From assembly GCA_963668185.1 (NCBI GenBank), contig OY764162.1, positions 2,232,001 to 2,296,000 on the forward strand: a DNA stretch of 64,000 nucleotides, given 5' to 3'. Within the stretch, counting starts at the first letter, position 1. Each line of letters opens with the position of its first letter. Source of the stretch: G963668185 sp963668185. Lineage in GTDB: Bacteria; Chloroflexota; Dehalococcoidia; Lucifugimonadales; G963668185. The translations under genes were made by a program, and so were the position numbers. A model generated the notes under the pieces. The model did not search any database. It saw only the letters and a list, made by a program, of their open reading frames with translations, and had not been told where the DNA came from. Below, one piece after another: positions 61,157-64,000 of this stretch.

Positions 61157-62871
61157 CGGCGCGCTCCCTTCAGCTTACGGGATACTGGGGGCCTCGGCTC
61201 CTCCATTAGCTCATTGATCGTCATGCCGGACGGGATCATCGGGTACACGTTCTCTTCCTCTTCGACCATGAAGTCGATCAGCGCCGGCCCGTCCCATTCC
61301 ATTGCCCGTTCGATGGCCGAGCGGACCTGGGACTTCTCCGTGACCCTGATGCCGAGCACGCCGAACGCCTCGGCCAGCCGTACGAAGTCCGGGTTGCCGG
61401 TGTAGTAGGTGGCTACGTAGTCGCGTTCGTAGAACAGTTCCTGCCACTGGCGAACCATGCCGAGGTATCGGTTGTTCATTAGCGCGAACTTGACCGGGAT
61501 CTTGTTTTCAACGAGGGTCGCAAGCTCGCACATCGTCATCTGGAAGCCGCCGTCGCCGGCGACCGACCACACGACCTTGCCGGGCGCGCCGACCTGCGCG
61601 CCCATCGCGCCGGGGACCTCGTAGCCCATGGATCCCGCGCCGCCGGAGGAGATCAGGCTGCGGGGGTGCTTGTAGGTGTAGTGCTGTGCCGCCCACATCT
61701 GGTGCTGGCCCACGCCGGTCACGATGATGGCGTCGCCGTCGGTCGCGTCGTTCAGTTCGCGCATGATGAACTGGGGCAGCAGCTTGTCCGTGTCCCTTAT
61801 GAGGTGTGAGGGGTGCTCGACCCTGAGTTGCTCTATCTGCCTGACCCAGTCCATGCGGCTGCCGGGCAGGACCTTCTTGTTCAGCGACTCCAGGACTCGC
61901 TTGAGATCGCCCACGATTGGGACGTCCACCTTGATGTTCTTGCCGATCTCGGACGGGTCTATGTCCACGTGGATCTTCTTCGACCGCGTGGCGAAGGCGC
62001 TCGTGTCGCCGGTAATCCGGTCGTCGAACCGCATGCCGAGCGCGACGAGCAGGTCCGCCTCCTCGATCGCGAGGCTGGCGTACGCCATGCCGTGCATGCC
62101 GGGCATGCCGACGCAGAGCACGTGGTCGTCCGGGAAGCTGCTGATGCCAAGCAGCGTCGTGATGACCGGGATCTGGGCGGCTTCGGCAAGCTCACGGACC
62201 TCGTCGAGGGCGTCCGAGAGCAGCAGGCCGTGGCCCGCGAGGATAAGCGGACGCTCGGCCTCGTTGATCAGCTTCGCGGCCTTGTTTATCTGCGCGCCGT
62301 TGCCCCTGAGCGTCGGCCTGTAGCCGGGGAGGTCCATGACGATCTCGGCGTCGGGGTCGTAGTACGTCTCCTCCTGGATCACATCCTTCGGGACGTCCAC
62401 AAGCACGGGGCCGGGCCGGCCGGTGCTCGCGATGTGAAAGGCTTCTTTGATGACCCTGGGGATCTCCGACGGCTCCATCACCAGGTAGTTGTGCTTCGTG
62501 ATCGGGAGCGTGATGCCGGTGATGTCGGTCTCCTGGAAGGCGTCGGAGCCGATGGCGGGCCTGCCGACCTGGCCGGTGACGATGACCATCGGCACAGAGT
62601 CCATCGCCGCCGTGGCGATGCCGGTGACGAGGTTCGTCGCGCCGGGGCCGGATGTGGCCCACGCCACGCCGGGCCTGCCGGTCGCGCGGGCGTAGCCGTC
62701 CGCGGCGTGCGCGGCGCCCTGCTCGTGGCGCACCAGGATGTGGCGCAACTCCGGGTACTGGGGCAGCGTCTGGTACAGCGGAAGGATGGCCCCGCCGGGA
62801 AGGCCGAAGATTACGTCCACGCCCTCTCGGATAAGGCTCTCGCAAACCAACTGCCCGCCTGTCTTGTTCAT
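61153..62871 (-). CDS. ilvB: Acetolactate synthase large (catalytic) subunit
   Basis: 572 residues from ATG 62871, with GGGAGGG 8 nt upstream; ATG 62904 is less likely. A ThDP enzyme joining two pyruvates, or pyruvate with 2-ketobutyrate. The catalytic Glu lies in LVRHEQGAAHAADGYARATG, FAD/quinone-fold regions in the middle, and ThDP-Mg binding in VAGDGGFQMTMCELATLVEN then PVKFALMNNRYLGMVRQ. It is first in the T-box-controlled operon. Confidence 0.95.
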   Translation of the reverse strand: MNKTGGQLVCESLIREGVDVIFGLPGGAILPLYQTLPQYPELRHILVRHEQGAAHAADGYARATGRPGVAWATSGPGATNLVTGIATAAMDSVPMVIVTGQVGRPAIGSDAFQETDITGITLPITKHNYLVMEPSEIPRVIKEAFHIASTGRPGPVLVDVPKDVIQEETYYDPDAEIVMDLPGYRPTLRGNGAQINKAAKLINEAERPLILAGHGLLLSDALDEVRELAEAAQIPVITTLLGISSFPDDHVLCVGMPGMHGMAYASLAIEEADLLVALGMRFDDRITGDTSAFATRSKKIHVDIDPSEIGKNIKVDVPIVGDLKRVLESLNKKVLPGSRMDWVRQIEQLRVEHPSHLIRDTDKLLPQFIMRELNDATDGDAIIVTGVGQHQMWAAQHYTYKHPRSLISSGGAGSMGYEVPGAMGAQVGAPGKVVWSVAGDGGFQMTMCELATLVENKIPVKFALMNNRYLGMVRQWQELFYERDYVATYYTGNPDFVRLAEAFGVLGIRVTEKSQVRSAIERAMEWDGPALIDFMVEEEENVYPMIPSGMTINELMEEPRPPVSRKLKGARR

Positions 62872-62930
62872 TTCTACTGCCCTCCCGAAGGCGCTCAGAC
62901 TCATGCGGTCATCGAACTACGGCTTCCAAC

Positions 62931-62961
62931 AAAAAATCCCGCCCCACCTAAGGGACGGGAT
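62931..62961 (-). terminator. T-box terminator
   Basis: On the minus strand ATCCCGTCCC pairs with GGGGCGGGAT (10 bp, one G-T) around TTAGGT and is followed by TTTTT. The 5' arm overlaps the sequence that the antiterminator uses (TCCCG with CGGGA next to the T-box). Confidence 0.9.
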
Positions 62962-63190
62962 GTGTTGTGGGTGTTCAACTCCCGCGGTACCACCCTTGTT
63001 CCCCGGCTCTGCCGGGGCGCTCGAAAGGCCGTTAACGCGGCCCAGACGGCCCCGCCTTGCGGCATTCCGCCGGTTCAGCGAGGCGGCTCGGAGGCGAGTT
63101 CCCGGAGTTCGCGGCGCCGGCGTTTCAGCTTGCCGCCGGCTCTCTGGGGACGGAACGCCCGGTACTACTCCTCTTCAGCGCCATTGCGAT
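62931..63190 (-). promoter_or_regulatory. T-box leader (probable Leu CUC specifier)
   Basis: On the minus strand the exact T-box AGGGTGGTACCGCG lies at 62996-62983, so the bulge is UGGU, matching a tRNA with discriminator A such as tRNA-Leu. Upstream, GAAGAGGAGTAGTA (~63178-63163) and AGAGAGCCGG (~63147) look like stem I. The candidate specifier CTC lies at 63107-63105 within GCGAACTCCGGG; a second GAACTC follows. Uncharged tRNA-Leu would favour readthrough into ilvB-ilvN-ilvC-leuA-leuC-leuD. Confidence 0.9.
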
Positions 63191-63215
63191 TTGATTCACA
63201 AACCTGCAAACGTGG

Positions 63216-63245
63216 ATGGTACCAGAGCGGGCGCGAATGCGTCAA
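63216..63245 (-). promoter_or_regulatory. Promoter of the ilv-leu operon
   Basis: On the minus strand TTGACG (63245-63240), 18 nt, TACCAT (63221-63216) with an extended -10 TG. Transcription would start near 63209, a few tens of bases before T-box stem I. Confidence 0.55.
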
Positions 63246-63263
63246 ATTGGGTGGCGTACTGTC

Positions 63264-63465
63264 CTAGTTTGGGGAGTTGTCAGAAAACCAGCTAGGCATG
63301 ATTGCACCAATGACACCGATGCCAGCGCCAATCCTCACGCCAACCAATGCCGAGCCTATCAGGTGAGCTTCTCGTAACATCCCAATTCCTAATCCCAAGG
63401 CCAGCCCGATTCCAGCACCTATTAGTTAGAAGGAGGCCGATTACTTTTTCCCAGTCAATGTCCAT
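63264..63465 (-). pseudogene. Frameshifted small glycine-zipper membrane protein
   Basis: ATG 63465 with GGGGA five bases upstream encodes MDIDWEKVIGLLLT. Near 63422 the next frame then continues IGAGIGLALGLGIGMLREAH and SALVGVRIGAGIGVIGAIMP and SWFSDNSPN to TAG 63264. Joined, they make a ~65-residue protein with two glycine-zipper helices. A single-base change would restore the frame, so this is either a recent pseudogene, programmed frameshifting, or a sequencing error. Confidence 0.45.
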
Positions 63466-63532
63466 TTCTGTCCCCGAAACAACTTAAATTTCTTACATGG
63501 CGGCGGTCTTATCTGTTCCGGCTTGATTGCGT

Positions 63533-64000
63533 CTATGCGCTCTTGGGCATGGCTGGGACGCGCCCCTCGAAATAGTCCTCTACGGTGTAGATCTGGACTA
63601 CCGGCACTTCCATGAACCGGCCTGTGCTGGCCGCGGCGTCTCGCATTCGCGGCGTCACCCGCTCGTCGAAGCAGGTGAAGATGCCGAGGTCCGCGCCCGC
63701 CTGCTGACGCGCCCCGTTGAACGCCTGAACGTCGCCGGGGCCGGTGGTGCCGCCCTTCACCTGCGAGACCATGTCGACGAACTGGCCCTTGCGAATGGGG
63801 ATGCGGCCCCGGCCGTCTATGCCCTTGTCTCCGCGCTGGCGCTTGTTGGCCTCCATGCCGTTCACCAGGGACGCGGCCCATCGCTCGAACCGGAAGGCGT
63901 CCAGGCTGGCGAGCGTCCTGGCGTCGTCAACGGTCTTGGGCATCCCTATGAACTCGATGTCGTCCCACAGGGTGTCGAAGTGGGAGCGGAGGCGGATCTC
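63533..64000 (-). CDS. C-terminus of a gene with an Mrr-like endonuclease domain (5' end off window)
   Basis: The frame is open through the right edge; ATG 63943 is internal. The visible 155 residues read LWDDIEFIGMPKTVDDARTL, then FRFERWAASLVNGMEANKRQ, then the PD-(D/E)xK-like core GDKGIDGRGRI...FVDMVSQVKGG (Asp, then Gln-x-Lys), then ADLGIFTCFDERVTPRMRDA. This fits an Mrr/restriction-endonuclease fold attached to the end of a larger protein. From memory such tails follow site-specific DNA methyltransferase domains in related genomes, but the N-terminal part is not visible here. Confidence 0.65.
   Translation of the reverse strand, partial: EIRLRSHFDTLWDDIEFIGMPKTVDDARTLASLDAFRFERWAASLVNGMEANKRQRGDKGIDGRGRIPIRKGQFVDMVSQVKGGTTGPGDVQAFNGARQQAGADLGIFTCFDERVTPRMRDAAASTGRFMEVPVVQIYTVEDYFEGRVPAMPKSA

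Noticed and set aside
1..64000. CRISPR array, integrase, transposase or prophage
   Set aside because: No regularly spaced repeat-spacer units, recombinase or phage structural genes were found; the repeats are short dispersed palindromes.

Overview
The window looks like a chromosomal segment of a free-living, aerobic, high-GC bacterium, most likely a Chloroflexota (Dehalococcoidia/SAR202-like) lineage. This placement is inferred from the gene mix: a two-domain CaiB/BaiF CoA-transferase, a mandelate racemase-type enolase, an FMN-dependent alpha-hydroxy-acid dehydrogenase, a sortilin-like Asp-box propeller protein, an accD-accA fusion, a GuaB3-type IMP dehydrogenase, a caa3 oxidase cluster, and dense dispersed palindromic repeats. 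No transposase, integrase, CRISPR array or rRNA was seen.

Layout. 1-12 kb is a surface-protein region: the C-terminal part of one FN3/cadherin-repeat membrane protein, an ankyrin lipoprotein, a MarR regulator, and a 2396-residue paralogue whose last ~1.65 kb nearly duplicates the first gene. Repeats fill the gaps. At 11.8 kb lies a small Rdx/SelW-family gene with an in-frame UGA in a CVPU motif and a SECIS-like hairpin just downstream, so it is probably a selenoprotein that standard gene calling would truncate. 12-19 kb holds a CoA-transferase fusion, a cupin, a TauE-type exporter, a vapBC-like pair flanked by a 47-bp direct repeat, an enolase-superfamily enzyme, hicBA and a beta-carbonic anhydrase. 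19-28 kb holds a large beta-propeller protein, a collagen-like lipoprotein, thrS with a possible attenuator, a DUF3800 gene and infC-rpmI-rplT, with infC starting at AUU.

28-36 kb is a nine-gene minus-strand operon for heme A synthesis and caa3 cytochrome oxidase (ctaA-ctaB-ctaC-ctaD-ctaE-ctaF-ctaG-small membrane protein-sco). It is followed by tRNA-Lys(CUU) with its own promoter and terminator. 36-44 kb is a metabolic stretch rich in repeats: alpha-hydroxy-acid dehydrogenase, ROK kinase, two tandem SDRs, a DUF123 protein, guaB3, a serine beta-lactamase-like hydrolase and HU. 44-54 kb is a plus-strand run for fatty-acid synthesis and information processing: DUF177-rpmF-fabD-nusB-acpP-udg-rnj-ftsK-accDA. 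The last 10 kb is a branched-chain amino-acid operon on the minus strand (ilvB-ilvN-ilvC-hypothetical-sORF-leuA-leuC-Uma2-leuD) behind a well-formed T-box leader with a probable Leu CUC specifier. A second DUF3800 gene lies beyond it. The right edge cuts a gene with an Mrr-like nuclease C-terminus.

Systems working together: the T-box links ilv/leu expression to charged tRNA-Leu; the oxidase operon carries enzyme subunits, heme A synthesis and copper delivery; fabD/acpP/accDA supply malonyl-ACP. The most novel observations are the hidden selenoprotein, the directly repeated ends of the two surface proteins, the TA module between direct repeats, an array of TGAGAC motifs, and a small ATGA-coupled ORF inside the leu/ilv operon.
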